From: Candidatus Obscuribacter sp.
Lineage (GTDB): Bacteria; Cyanobacteriota; Vampirovibrionia; Obscuribacterales; Obscuribacteraceae
Assembly (NCBI GenBank): GCA_016718315.1
Contig: JADKDV010000004.1
Coordinates: forward strand, 310,001 to 374,000
Reading direction: 5' to 3'
Length of the DNA: 64,000 bases
Numbering within the stretch: the stretch's first letter is position 1; every line of letters begins with the position of its first letter. The position numbers and the translations under genes are program-made. The notes beneath the pieces are model-generated. The model saw only the letters and a list, made by a program, of their open reading frames with translations, ran no database searches and had not been told where the DNA came from. Positions 27,246 to 37,305 of the stretch are shown in pieces.

Positions 27246-28058
27246 AGAGTGCGCGGCTACAATTCGCCGCTGTTGGCTGCCACGATTGTGCTTACGATAT
27301 TGTATATTTTTGGTACTTGTATATTCTGCGAGAGTGAGGGCAAGGCCGAGCGTCTTTTAGCGACTCCGATTACTCTTACTCCTGGACGCACTATTTTTAT
27401 TGCCAATGCAACTACTGTTTATCTTTTAGTCAAAACATGCGATAGAAGTTCTGAGTTAATAAATTACGAACCGCCGGTGTTGGGTGAGAGTGGGCTTATT
27501 TATGTACCTCAAAAGCTTGAAAACAGAGTGCCAGGATTTGAGTTTGATTTGGGTGGTATCACGGATGGTGGATCACCTAAGATTTTTTGGCTTGCAACTC
27601 CAGAAAAAATCTTTGATGTCTATGATGACACGACGGTATATGCAGCTTTTTGTATGACAAAAGGTCAGCGTGTTTCTCTTGAGACCAAATGGCTACCGGA
27701 TACATTGCAAAAAAACAGACAACTTAAATTGGTCAGACTCGGCTCACGCACTGCAGAATCAGTTCGCTACTTTAAATATAACTCGATCAATGCCACTAGA
27801 TTTCTCTCACCTGGTCATTTGATCGAGACTGGTGATTTAGAGCTGGCACCTGGAGTTCAATTTTCGGGTGAGTCCCCGCTAGCTTTGCCCGTGCCTCTAG
27901 TGGGAGCAGGCACACAGTTAAGACTCACTGCAACTTTGCTGCCTGGAGAGAGTATTAAATCCAGCATGCTCCAGTTACCCACCACTGAAGCCGAGTTGGC
28001 TAGGTTTTTGCAAGTGCGTAATCTTGCTGTCACCCCCACCGGACCAAATCTGCGGTGA
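27216..28058 (+). CDS. Membrane-anchored protein of unknown family (paralog 3 of 3)
   Basis: A 280-residue protein with the same plan as its two paralogs: a membrane helix (LLAATIVLTILYIFGTCIF), a beta-rich outer domain with VYLLVKTC, KIFWLATPEK, ESPLALPVPLVGAG and the SIKSSMLQLPTTEAEL end. It is the last gene of the cluster. A probable new promoter region follows before 28244. Function unknown; conserved blocks suggest a shared fold, perhaps a sensory or adhesion domain. Confidence 0.68.
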   Translation: MLVASKESIARVRGYNSPLLAATIVLTILYIFGTCIFCESEGKAERLLATPITLTPGRTIFIANATTVYLLVKTCDRSSELINYEPPVLGESGLIYVPQKLENRVPGFEFDLGGITDGGSPKIFWLATPEKIFDVYDDTTVYAAFCMTKGQRVSLETKWLPDTLQKNRQLKLVRLGSRTAESVRYFKYNSINATRFLSPGHLIETGDLELAPGVQFSGESPLALPVPLVGAGTQLRLTATLLPGESIKSSMLQLPTTEAELARFLQVRNLAVTPTGPNLR

Positions 28059-28243
28059 TCACGTATGGCATCGGCGGCAAGGTGGTCCTATACTACAGTT
28101 GTTCAAAGGCAGTCCACGACTGGATTTGATTGTGACATCGGTGTGACATAAAACTATGTGGCGCTAGAGTCGCAAGCCGCAAACTCACGAAGAGTGCACG
28201 GATCTCCATTTAATCTTTGGTCCACTTTAGTTGGAGAATCAAA

Positions 28244-29336
28244 ATGGCAGAACCTTTAGTGTTGGAATCGGCAAAAGCTGGCGCATCTAACCCTGCCACT
28301 AGTGGAGATAACCAACAGCTCAGCACTCTTGAACTGCTCGGTCTTGGTAAGTCCAAAGACGGTAGCAACCTTAATGTCAGACCGGCTGATATAGGAGCTG
28401 GGTACAGACAATTGGACCAGTCTAAAACTCAGGAAGTTGCATCTCCAAAGGGCGATGCTAACAGTAACAGTCTTTTTGACGATGCATATAATGTAGCCGC
28501 AAAAGGATTGAGTAAAAGCGCTGAGTTTATCGGTGAGCACAAAGTCGCAATTGGTATTACCGGAGCTGTTGGCTCTGCTGTTTTGTTGCATAAACTAAAT
28601 GCCTTTCCGTTTTTGAGTCAGGCTGGCAAAGGCGCAGCCAGAGAGGTCGGACTGGCTGGCGGTCAGACAGCACAGGTAGAGGCGCGAGCACTCAGTGCTG
28701 CGGTAAATCCTGCAGCGGCGACAGTAGAGCGTGATGCTGTGCTCAAGCAAGTAGGTGTAATACCGGATACGGTGCGCCCGGCGATGGAAAAAGTGGTCGC
28801 ATCTGAGCTGCACAGCAGTTTAAGGGTATGGCGGCCAGTTATGGAAAGTCTATTGGAGATTTAAGAAATCTCCCGGCTACGATTAAGACTGAGGCTGGTC
28901 AATCAATTGAAGATATTGCCAATAAGTTAATTGCTGATCGTATGGCCGTCACAGGTGAGCGCGCCAGTGCCAAACTGACTGCTGATGAGGTCGCTAGAAT
29001 AACTGCCAATAATCCTGGTAAAGACCTGACGATTGCTGGTCAAGATCTGGTCGTCTATACACAAAAGGATCTGGTCAAACTGGCGGAGACCACACAGTTT
29101 AGCACCTGCCACAGCTTGGACAGCTGCTTAAGCAAAATGGTGTGACCGAGGAGCAAATACAAGCCGCTCTCAAAATACAAGCCTCGCAAACTCCAGAGAC
29201 GAAGCAGCTTTTGGGTCAGATATTGCAGGAGCAGGGACTGGCAACAAAAGCTCAGGTTGATGGGGCATTTAGCCAACAAAATAAACTCAAAGATGCGCTC
29301 AAGGCTGTCCGTCAGGAGCTTGGGTTTGGGCAGTAG
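28244..29336 (+). CDS. Unknown LysM-like protein, two apparent frameshifts
   Basis: Three consecutive frames read as one protein of about 363 residues starting at MAEPLVLESA (ribosome site TTGGAG). The first part is Ser/Ala-rich with a Gly/Ala membrane-like helix (VAIGITGAVGSAVLLH). After a frame change near 28830 comes a segment resembling a LysM or similar short domain (AGQSIEDIANKLI ... GQDLVVYTQKDL). After another near 29100 comes a helical end (QLLKQNGVTEEQIQAALKIQ, LGQILQEQGLATKAQV) like the T2SSE_N repeat. Each junction lies within conserved-looking sequence, so indels in the assembly are likely. Its last 38 bp overlap the convergent hydrolase gene. Confidence 0.5.
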
Positions 29337-30309
29337 ATAATGCTGCGGATGGAGATGATGGTTGGCTTGCCGTGGGCAGCGCCGTTAAAAAATCGCTGAT
29401 AGCTTTTTTGTACTGGTCAGTGTCCACATCAAAAATGTCATTGTGCCCGGCATCAGGCAGTTTTGCAAATTGCTTGGGCTCAACGGCTGTGCGATAGAGT
29501 TCTTCGGATTGTGTAAATGGGATGATGCGGTCACGCATACCATGGATGATCAGTAGTGGTGCATGTGGTCTGTTTAAAACAGCCTGTGTATCGAGCTTTT
29601 GCGGCAAAAATAAAAATGGAGGATAGAGTTTAATCAGATCCATCTTTTGCTGTGCCAGTTTATAGAGTGAAGTAAAACCTGACTGCAATATGATGGCGCC
29701 CACCGGATGATTGGCGGCTAGCTGACCGGCTACGCCGGTGCCGAGGGACTCTCCCATGACTATTATGTCTTTATCTTTGTAGTGCTTATCGGTCTTGAGC
29801 CACTGATAGGCAGCCTCGCCATCGTCGACGATGTTATCTACTGTGGCACTGCCAGCGCTTTTGCCATAACCCTGGTAGTCATATACAAAGACTGAGACTT
29901 TGTCTTGCAAGAGCATCGCTACCATCGGGATGCGATGTGTGATATTGCCACCATTGCCGTGATTAATCAGGACTACCCGTGTGGCATCAGGGCTCTGTAC
30001 AAACCAGCCATGTATTTGTTTTTGGTTTTTGCTAGGCAGGTAAATATTTTGGATTTTATGACCGACTATGTTGTGAGCATCATAAGGTCCAGTCATAGTC
30101 GGGTGGAAGAGTATGAGATTGTATAGCGGTGATGCCACCAAGGGCGATAGCAGTATGTAGTAAATAGCAAATTGGGGGATTAGTAATTTAAAAGTCTTTT
30201 TGAATGACTTTTTGTCCTGGGATTGCAGGTTTTGCTTGAGCTTACGCCATTCTCCAGGGTTAAATGCTCCTGTCAAATCGTTGACTAATTCTTTGAGCAA
30301 AGTTTTCAT
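29299..30309 (-). CDS. Membrane-anchored alpha/beta hydrolase (S33/BEM46-like)
   Basis: A 336-residue protein with one N-terminal membrane helix (about 47-70) and an alpha/beta hydrolase domain. The oxyanion turn is in INHGNGGN, the nucleophile elbow is GESLGTG, the acid is in HGMRDRIIP and the catalytic histidine is in DAGHNDIFD. This arrangement fits the serine aminopeptidase S33/BEM46-type hydrolases, whose substrates vary (esters, acylglycerols or peptides). The start of the next hydrolase fragment overlaps by 4 bp, so they form one transcription unit. The substrate is unknown. Confidence 0.82.
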   Translation of the reverse strand: MKTLLKELVNDLTGAFNPGEWRKLKQNLQSQDKKSFKKTFKLLIPQFAIYYILLSPLVASPLYNLILFHPTMTGPYDAHNIVGHKIQNIYLPSKNQKQIHGWFVQSPDATRVVLINHGNGGNITHRIPMVAMLLQDKVSVFVYDYQGYGKSAGSATVDNIVDDGEAAYQWLKTDKHYKDKDIIVMGESLGTGVAGQLAANHPVGAIILQSGFTSLYKLAQQKMDLIKLYPPFLFLPQKLDTQAVLNRPHAPLLIIHGMRDRIIPFTQSEELYRTAVEPKQFAKLPDAGHNDIFDVDTDQYKKAISDFLTALPTASQPSSPSAALSTAQTQAPDGQP

Positions 30310-31132
30310 CGGGTTTGCCCGTTATCGCTATCACTATGCTGCGTGAGAAACTCTCTAATAGTAGCGATGTAGCCATCGTGTTCGTCGGCGGCCACCCAGT
30401 GACCGCTGTTTTCAAATATCTTGAGCACCGCTCCTGGTATCGTATCGGCAATGATTTGCGAAAACTCCGGTGCGCAGATCCAATCTTGCCCTGCGCCGAT
30501 TACAAGAGTAGGGGCAGTGATATGTTTTAGTCCCTCGGTCAGTGATAAATTGCGCAAAAATCCAGCAAAGGCTACATTGATAGCGTCAGGGGATAGTATG
30601 CTTCTTTCGCGTTTTTGCTGTGCTGCCTCTGCATTGTAGCGAGTGGAATACATTGAGCCCATGAGGTCAAAAATACGTTCGCAGTTGTTCTTCTGATGCA
30701 AAGGTGCCTCAATAATGCCTGGCAGCAAGCGATTTGCTCAGGAGTGCCGCGCTCCTCTAAAATTGCACGGGCTCGGTCCAGGCAGCGTCCCTCGGATGCT
30801 GTCACTACTGCAATCAGATGGGAGACATTGTTTGGATAGCGTGAAGCATAAGCCTGAGCCACTATGCCACCATATGAGCCACCAAGTACGACTATTTTTT
30901 GCAGTCCCAGATGCTGACGTAGAGCCTCCATGTCCTCGACATTGTTGTCGAGGGTGTAAGTCTCTTTTGGTCCACGAGCAGAGCGCCCCTGACCACGGTG
31001 GTCAAAATAAACGATTTGCACTTGATCACTAAGTGGGCTCAAGGCGGGCTTGTAGCCGGTATGATCGACGCCCGGTCCACCGTGCACGGCAAACATCACT
31101 GGCTTTTCTCTCATCCTAGGTCCGTCGGGCAC
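30306..31132 (-). CDS. Proline iminopeptidase-like alpha/beta hydrolase, one frameshift
   Basis: Two frames join into one S33 peptidase-like protein. The N-terminal piece carries HGGPGVDHTGY (oxyanion region), FDHRGQGRS and the nucleophile elbow GGSYGG. The C-terminal piece carries APTLVIGAGQDWICA (acid) and NSGHWVA (catalytic His). The break lies near 30725, where CQALL continues as GIIEAPLHQKN in the other frame. Coding-like sequence extends upstream of 31132 (RDTEIYFDIEGAG), so the true start may be near 31190. It would release N-terminal proline or hydrolyse a related amide or ester. Four bases overlap the next gene. Confidence 0.68.
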
Positions 31133-31291
31133 AAGTCCTGCGCCTTCGATGTCAAAGTAAATCTCGGTGTCTCTAATTTTGCTTTCATAGGCAAAATTAT
31201 ACCAGAGGCGAGATTACCGACGTATAACCGACCGTACAGTCTGTTTTTGTTTTTACTGACTGGGTATCTGTCCTGTGGATTGGCATCTATC

Positions 31292-32581
31292 CTACGGCGT
31301 CGATGACAAGATTATCGACGCTGCTGCTACTGCTGCTGCGGTGCTACCTGCATCCAGAGCTACACGTGTGCCGGTGGATAGAGCTGATTTTGCTGCCATT
31401 TCGCTTACTGCACGCTTACCTAGCTGATAATAGGTGGCTTTTATCGAGGCAAAAGGCAGTGCGCCGACATCGAGAAATCCGTCCATGACTGTAAATTGTT
31501 TGGGTCCAAGGATATTGCGGTCGATAGCGAGGGTGGCTACAGCCTGAGCTTTGCCCATCAGCTTGGAGCCTATCACTGCTGCTGCTACCGGTAGATGTTT
31601 ACCAGCCAGGTATGCCAGTCCAGTCCAGCCGCCCATTTGTACTGGTGCAGCTAGTGCCCAGAGCAAGCGTTTAGTGTCGCCGTGGTTTTCTTCTGCTTGC
31701 AGATAGCCTTTGATGGCTGTTTCAAATTCTCTTGCGGCGGCGGGATCCTGTTTGGCTAGTTCTTCTTGTTTGTGAGCCAGGATACTTATCAGCGCATCAT
31801 TAGACTCTTTGGCGCCAGGTCCAGAATAATCAAGACAGGTGGTGAGCCAACAGGGCCTGGCACCGTTGCTGCCGTCGCGCTCTTGTCTAGCCATCATGGC
31901 CATTTGAGTAGCGGGCAGGTCAAATTGCGAGAGTGCCTGCCTCATCATCAAACGGTCTGCTGGAGCCACTCTAGATAGTATGTCCTGAGACATAACTGTG
32001 CCGTATTTGGCCAGGTATTCTGCTGCTACTTTTGTGGCGGCATCGCGAGGTAGCTCTTGCAGTGCTTTTGTCAGCTGCTCTGCTTGCTGGCTTGTAAATC
32101 CATCCAATTTTTGACCGAGCCAGGATTCTTTGTTGCCGAGATAAAAGGCTCTGGCCATGTCTGCTGTTGATGTGCCGCCCTGTTGCATGACATTGAGTGA
32201 GAGTTGTCTTTGCTCGCCATAGCCCAGGGCTTTTTGTTGCAGTTTGACTTCTTCGCGGTTGGGCGCGAGTTTGCGCAGGATAGTCTTGTCGGCTTCGGTG
32301 AGGTCATTTATCAGGACGTCGCGTTTGGCTGCCATGCCCGAGACCAGATCCAGTCTATGGCTCAGGCTCATGCGGCCGGTGGTGAAAAGCTCTGAGTATT
32401 CTTTGCGCACATCAAAAATCTGTGCGCCAGTCTCGTCGTAGCTATCGTGTATGCCGGACTTTGCTAGTGCTCGAGTAAATGCTGCGTCAATCAGCTGGCG
32501 ATTGATTTTGGTTTGAGGATCATTGCTTGCAATATCTAAGATCTCGGGATGGGTGGACATGGCTAGCTCAATGGCGCGCAC
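31292..32581 (-). CDS. Large unknown helical protein, likely C-terminal part of the next gene
   Basis: A 429-residue helical protein. Coding-like sequence continues in frame upstream of its start (KPIISVRAIELAMS), and it overlaps the stop of the 785-residue gene at 32568-34925 by 14 bp. The simplest reading is one protein of about 1,210 residues split by a single base change. The last 110 residues contain two hydrophobic Ala/Gly-rich segments (LLWALAAPVQMGGWTGLAYL, TAAAVAAASIIL) that could insert in a membrane. No family is recognised. Confidence 0.55.
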   Translation of the reverse strand: MRAIELAMSTHPEILDIASNDPQTKINRQLIDAAFTRALAKSGIHDSYDETGAQIFDVRKEYSELFTTGRMSLSHRLDLVSGMAAKRDVLINDLTEADKTILRKLAPNREEVKLQQKALGYGEQRQLSLNVMQQGGTSTADMARAFYLGNKESWLGQKLDGFTSQQAEQLTKALQELPRDAATKVAAEYLAKYGTVMSQDILSRVAPADRLMMRQALSQFDLPATQMAMMARQERDGSNGARPCWLTTCLDYSGPGAKESNDALISILAHKQEELAKQDPAAAREFETAIKGYLQAEENHGDTKRLLWALAAPVQMGGWTGLAYLAGKHLPVAAAVIGSKLMGKAQAVATLAIDRNILGPKQFTVMDGFLDVGALPFASIKATYYQLGKRAVSEMAAKSALSTGTRVALDAGSTAAAVAAASIILSSTP

Positions 32582-34925
32582 CGAGATAATTGGTTTGTTT
32601 TGGTATGACTGCTGCCAGCGCTACAGTCTCCATAGCATCAAAATTATCACTGTCTCCAGAGGTGAGGCGCTTAAATGCTAGGTCTGCCAGATGTCTCTCG
32701 GCACTGCCGGCGGGCAAAGATTTGTCCATGGCAGCTAGCATTGCCTGTCTGGCACCGGGTTTATCTGATTTGATTGCCTCTAACTCGCTGGCACTGATGC
32801 TATAGAGCGCACGTGCTTTTTCTTCGGGATTGCGAGCGTCTGAGAGCATTTCACTTATCGTGCGGCGTGCTTTGGTTTGACCGTCCTCAAAGCCTTTAAC
32901 ATCGGCGGTATCGCTCAGTTTGAGCTTGGTTAGTACATCAGAGCGCGAGCCGGTGAGCTTGGCAGCATCTGTCTGGAGCAGTGTGGGATGGTCTGTTGGT
33001 CCGACGTCTTTATAGCCTAGCTTTTCTTTTAGTCTGCCCATCAGCTCCAATCTGTCGGCTTTGGCAAAGACCAGGTTGATATCTTTTTCAAAGCGCACAA
33101 GCTCAGCTGGGTTTTCTTTAAAGAGTTTGTATTCGCGTGGTCCAAATTTTTCATCGAGTACTTTTGCCCAATCGGCGCGAGCTGGTCGCTTGCCCAGGAT
33201 CTCGGGTGTACCGAGGGGTAAGAGTGCAGTAGTCAGGCTCTCTTTGTCGGCAAGTTTTGACTTCCAGATAGCGGCATCGTAGCCAAACCAGGCTTTGGAG
33301 GCTTTGTCGAGAGCGGCGTCGACACCCTGTCTGTAAGTGGCATCGGTGAGGTAGCGCTCGCGCTCTTGAGGGCTGGCGTTTTCTACGAGACGGTTGATTT
33401 CTTTGGTGTTGGATAGCTCATAGATTGGTTTTGTATTGCCTGCAATTAGTGTCGAGAGGCTGAGCTGTCCTTCGTTTAGATAGTCGACAACATTTTTGCG
33501 ATAGTAGTCCTTAAATACGGTACCGGCAGTAAATGTTTTGACTAACTCGTCCTGTCTGGTATTTTTGATTTGCTCACGCACGTCTTCGGGCGCCATGCGC
33601 AGAGCCAGTTTGAGGATGTCGAGGCGTTTTTCTTTTTGGGCAATGTCTACTATGGCATTGATGTCTTCGGCGCTACGGCTTTTTACATCTGATTTGATCA
33701 GCACTGCCAGAGCCTCTTGAGCGGCTTTTGAGAGACGTGGATGCTGAGTCAGGTCGGTCAGTGATTGTCCTTTGCCTGCTGCTAGCTCCCCTTGCACCCG
33801 CTCTAAGTCTGGCTTAGTAAGGACGCTCACTGTTTTGAGTATGTCCATCTCAGCGCGGTCGGTAGGTCCGTGCATACGGCGCACTTTGCCCATGTATGAG
33901 CGCTCCAGGCTCTCCATCGATGCTCTGATTTGTCCGGCTTCGTCTGACGTTCCAGTGCGCTCAAAGTAGCGGCTCACCATTTCGTACTGACCGCCGCCCA
34001 AAAACGAGCCAGTCAAGCCGCTATTGAGCTGTTCGCGGACTTCATCACTGAGTGCTTTGCCTGTGAGCTTACGACTTGCTTCGTCGATATTGCGCACGGT
34101 TTGCGGCGGCAGTGACTCTAAGATGGATTGGATGCCGTCTGTATCCGAAAACCTTATCCCAAAATGAGTATGCTCAGCGGCATGGGTCACTGCATGAGTG
34201 ATTTTTTCGACTTGCACATCTTGCTCAATTTGAGGCGAATGCCCAAGTGCTGCAACAATCAGATCTGGTCTGGATTGGTGGATACCAATTTTGGCTAGTT
34301 TGTGGTCTTCTTCGGGGCTGCGATTGCTATCTAGCATCAAGCCGATAAGCTCGCGGTCGTGCTCCGCCTGGTCCTTGCGTTTTAATTTGGCCTGGACATC
34401 GTCATTGCCTTGAAATCTCTGGCGTATCTTTGCTTCGGGATCTTTTTGTCCATCAAGGTAGCGCTGCATGCGGCTCTCATCAGCCGGGCTAAAGTCTTTG
34501 AGTTTGTCCAGGGTGGCGAGATCCAGCTTTTGACCACCAGACTTTTGCTCATACTTTTGTTGAAAAGCCTGGAATTGATCATATGGTAGTTGTGCCAGTA
34601 CGCTTTTGACTCCCACTCCATAGACATAGCTGTCGGCTGTGCGAGCTAGTTTGTTGCCATTGACGAGGGTCAATTCTTGTAGCGATTGCGTAATGTTCTC
34701 TTTTATCTTTAATGCTTCTGGATCTTGCTGTCCCAGCCACGGGCGGCTATGGACTAGATCCGATGATTTAGCGGCATATGAGTGTTCGAGGGCTGGAGAT
34801 TTTTCAAGGGCAGGTGATTTTTCGATGGCAGGCGAGCTTGCTAGGGGCTGAGACTTGTCGGAGGCAATTGCGCTCTCCGGGGCAGTCTCAGGTTTAGCGG
34901 TCTGGGTGACAGCGTCTCTAGCCAT
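32568..34925 (-). CDS. Large unknown helical protein with annexin-like segments
   Basis: A 785-residue protein with a low-complexity N-terminus containing repeated SPALEK units, followed by hundreds of residues of charged helices. Two stretches (VKSVLAQLPYDQFQAFQQKY near 105, and IQSILESLPPQTVRNIDEAS near 275 followed by LTGKALSDEVREQL) resemble the annexin repeat pattern, but the calcium-binding loops are not clear. No signal peptide or membrane helix is visible. It probably continues into the gene at 31292-32581. The function is unknown; the annexin resemblance is tentative. Confidence 0.55.
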   Translation of the reverse strand: MARDAVTQTAKPETAPESAIASDKSQPLASSPAIEKSPALEKSPALEHSYAAKSSDLVHSRPWLGQQDPEALKIKENITQSLQELTLVNGNKLARTADSYVYGVGVKSVLAQLPYDQFQAFQQKYEQKSGGQKLDLATLDKLKDFSPADESRMQRYLDGQKDPEAKIRQRFQGNDDVQAKLKRKDQAEHDRELIGLMLDSNRSPEEDHKLAKIGIHQSRPDLIVAALGHSPQIEQDVQVEKITHAVTHAAEHTHFGIRFSDTDGIQSILESLPPQTVRNIDEASRKLTGKALSDEVREQLNSGLTGSFLGGGQYEMVSRYFERTGTSDEAGQIRASMESLERSYMGKVRRMHGPTDRAEMDILKTVSVLTKPDLERVQGELAAGKGQSLTDLTQHPRLSKAAQEALAVLIKSDVKSRSAEDINAIVDIAQKEKRLDILKLALRMAPEDVREQIKNTRQDELVKTFTAGTVFKDYYRKNVVDYLNEGQLSLSTLIAGNTKPIYELSNTKEINRLVENASPQERERYLTDATYRQGVDAALDKASKAWFGYDAAIWKSKLADKESLTTALLPLGTPEILGKRPARADWAKVLDEKFGPREYKLFKENPAELVRFEKDINLVFAKADRLELMGRLKEKLGYKDVGPTDHPTLLQTDAAKLTGSRSDVLTKLKLSDTADVKGFEDGQTKARRTISEMLSDARNPEEKARALYSISASELEAIKSDKPGARQAMLAAMDKSLPAGSAERHLADLAFKRLTSGDSDNFDAMETVALAAVIPKQTNYLGARH

Positions 34926-35102
34926 AGATGTCGGTCCTGCTTGGGGGGTGACCTATTAGTAATTGATTAAGGGTGAAAAAGTTGTGAATCTTGGGGGAGT
35001 ATCGATTTTTGGGCGATTAATGGTTTGGGGTGCAAAATATACAAACATATTTACGGCAAGCGTCTGAATGATAAAGTATTGTCTTTAGTCTGAGGAGGCA
35101 GT

Positions 35103-35545
35103 ATGTCCAAGAGTAGTAAGTTTAAAGAACTCGGCAAGAGTGCATCTAAGCAAAACTATGACAATCCAGATGCTTCTATACTGGAAGTGTTTGACAGCCC
35201 CTTTGCCGATAAAAAGCTAATCGTAATACCGTCACTGGTACCATCCATATTGAGGCGCCTGAGTTTACTAGTGTCTGTCCCATCACTGGGCAGCCTGATT
35301 TTGCCAATATTGTGATTGATTATTGTCCAGACAAGCTCTGCGTTGAGAGCAAATCTCTTAAGGTCTATCTTGGCGCTTTCCGCCAGCATCCTGAGTTTCA
35401 TGAGGCTTGTGTCAATCGTATCGCTAATGATTTGATTGATAAACTTGATCCTGTATCGATCACCGTGGAGGGGCGCTTTACCCCTCGTGGCGGCATACCT
35501 TTTTGGCCGACAGCGAGCTATGTGCGTTTAAATAGGAAAAAGTGA
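35103..35545 (+). CDS. queF: NADPH-dependent 7-cyano-7-deazaguanine reductase, one frameshift
   Basis: QueF reduces preQ0 to preQ1 in queuosine (tRNA) synthesis. The N-terminal frame ends in ADKKLIV; the adjacent frame resumes with NTVTGTIHIEAPEFTSVCPI and carries the catalytic cysteine in VCPITGQPDFA, the family motif CVESKSLKVYLGAFRQH and the EGRFTPRGGIPFWPT end. One base change near 35210-35220 separates them. Joined, the protein has about 146 residues, the size of the short single-domain QueF type. The start follows GAGGAGG. No other queuosine genes are nearby. Confidence 0.82.
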
Positions 35546-35667
35546 GTACTGACTTTGTAGCTCATCGTTGTTGATTGAAAATATTACTATTCTTGTGATC
35601 GTCATGAAATCTTGGTGAAACACTGGAGTGATAAAATCGACTTGTTCTTAGCTCTGAGGGCTTTGAG

Positions 35668-36066
35668 ATGGCGCAAATTCTAGTGTTACAAGAGACCCCG
35701 GCAAGGTTTAAACCACTGACCGCAGTGCTGGCTGGTCGTCACAAATTGACTGAAGTTAATAGCGTTGAAAGAGCTATGACTGCTCTTGCGGCGCACAATT
35801 TTGACCTGATTATATCCAGGGTGCATCTTGAGTCAGGTAGTGTCTTTGAGTTTATGCATCGGGTTAAGCAAGATCCTTTGTTAAAAAGCATACCTTTTGT
35901 TTGCTTCTCGGGACGGTTTGGCAAAATAGCTAGACGCTTGGATCCATTGATGATGAGGATTGGCGAGTTACACGGTATGAAAAAGTTCATACGACTGGAA
36001 GACTACTGTAGTACTGGGACTTGCGACTTTAATGCGCTCAGGCAGACATTTGAAGAGTGCCTCTAA
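35668..36066 (+). CDS. Degenerate response-regulator receiver protein
   Basis: A 132-residue single domain with the alternating beta/alpha pattern of CheY, but the key residues are missing: the acidic pair after strand 1 is replaced (ILVLQETPAR) and the phospho-acceptor Asp after strand 3 is replaced by Ser/Arg (FDLIISRVHLES). A lysine persists before strand 5 (MKKFIRLE). It is unlikely to be phosphorylated and may work as a constitutive interaction module. The gene at 62273-62761 is a relative with a similar VFEFMHRVKQDPL/LFEFLKRLRLDPL helix. It stands alone between queF and the DUF389 operon end. Confidence 0.7.
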   Translation: MAQILVLQETPARFKPLTAVLAGRHKLTEVNSVERAMTALAAHNFDLIISRVHLESGSVFEFMHRVKQDPLLKSIPFVCFSGRFGKIARRLDPLMMRIGELHGMKKFIRLEDYCSTGTCDFNALRQTFEECL

Positions 36067-36130
36067 CGTTTTTGAGTGGTTAGCTGGTTGTTGCCTTTAG
36101 TGAATTTTCCTACACAGATTTTGATTGAGT

Positions 36131-37267
36131 TCAGTGGTCAGCTGTTTCGGTGTCTTCTGGTTTATCCGGCAGAAGCTCTTTTGGTTCACTAACTTCAGGC
36201 TTTGCGGGTAGTTCTCTTACTTCAACAGGTCCTGGTACCAGAATTAGTGATCCATCCTTTAAGGTGGTTGGTAACGGTGCTTCTCCCTCTGGTGTGACCT
36301 CAATAGCGGTCACTTCTTTTGCTGGTATGATGCGCAATTTGAACTCAATTGGCAGACCGATTTCTCTAATCAGTAGGTCTTGTACCAGCTTTACTTGTTT
36401 GGACGTAATCGGTGCCTCTGAGCTCAGAACCGTGGCAATGACTTGTGTGGGAGAGCGATAGCGCTTAACTTGTACTTCTCTCAGCTGTAGTCCTTTAAAA
36501 GTCACAGTCTTTTCCTTCAGGAGATTTCTTACATTAGCGCTGATCTGATTTTGGAGAATAAGTTCGCGCATTGAAAGGGCGAGAGGCACAGTTAAGAGCA
36601 GTATAAATGCCGCCGAAATATATAGCCCATTCCTTGCTACTTGCAATGGACTGTAGCCTTTGAATAAAAATACGAGTGCGCCTGCAATTGTAATTCCGAC
36701 AAGGTTTGTCGCATACAAGAGAGCGGCACCACCGGCAACCGATAGATTGCCAATGGCTAGTCCTATGCCTACAACACTGAGTGGTGGTACTAGAGCTACC
36801 GAAATAGCTACACCAGCTAGTGTATCGGCTAGCTTTTTATTGGTTTGGCAAAAGGCACCAATTGCTCCAGCCGCAAGTGCTACTCCGAGATCAAGTAAGG
36901 TTGGTTGGGTTCGACTGAGGATTTCGGGGGTTAGCTCAAGTGATTTTAAAAGTAGAGCCATCGATCCTGCGATGCTCATGCCGATAATACTGCCGGCAAT
37001 TAGTGTCAAGATAGATCTGCTGAGTAGTTTGATGTCTGCCGTAATTGATGCCAGAGATAGGCAAACCAGTGGTCTCATCAATGGCGCGATGATCATAGCG
37101 CCTATAATCACAGCAGGACTATTCTGGAAGAGTCCTAGCGTGGCAATTATAGTAGAGCCAGCCAGCAGTGCCAGAAAGTCAGAGGACAATTTGCCGTTTG
37201 CTTCGACTCTCTTCAGTAGCTCCAGGCGGCTTGTATCGTCAACGTGCGGAATGAATGAAGTGGGCAT
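36131..37267 (-). CDS. DUF389 membrane protein
   Basis: A 378-residue protein with about six membrane segments and the DUF389 core: ALLAGSTIIATLGLFQNSPA, VIIGAMIIAPLMRP and the later LADTLAGVAISVALVPPL. The C-terminal 130 residues are soluble and acidic. The family has no established function. It is the last gene of a leftward unit with the Na+/H+ antiporter (38 bp upstream) and the CaCA-type exchanger, which points to an ion-related role, but this is only context. Confidence 0.8.
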   Translation of the reverse strand: MPTSFIPHVDDTSRLELLKRVEANGKLSSDFLALLAGSTIIATLGLFQNSPAVIIGAMIIAPLMRPLVCLSLASITADIKLLSRSILTLIAGSIIGMSIAGSMALLLKSLELTPEILSRTQPTLLDLGVALAAGAIGAFCQTNKKLADTLAGVAISVALVPPLSVVGIGLAIGNLSVAGGAALLYATNLVGITIAGALVFLFKGYSPLQVARNGLYISAAFILLLTVPLALSMRELILQNQISANVRNLLKEKTVTFKGLQLREVQVKRYRSPTQVIATVLSSEAPITSKQVKLVQDLLIREIGLPIEFKLRIIPAKEVTAIEVTPEGEAPLPTTLKDGSLILVPGPVEVRELPAKPEVSEPKELLPDKPEDTETADH

Positions 37268-37305
37268 TGATTGCAGATGTTCTTTTGGCAGGGGGCAGGC
37301 AGTTT

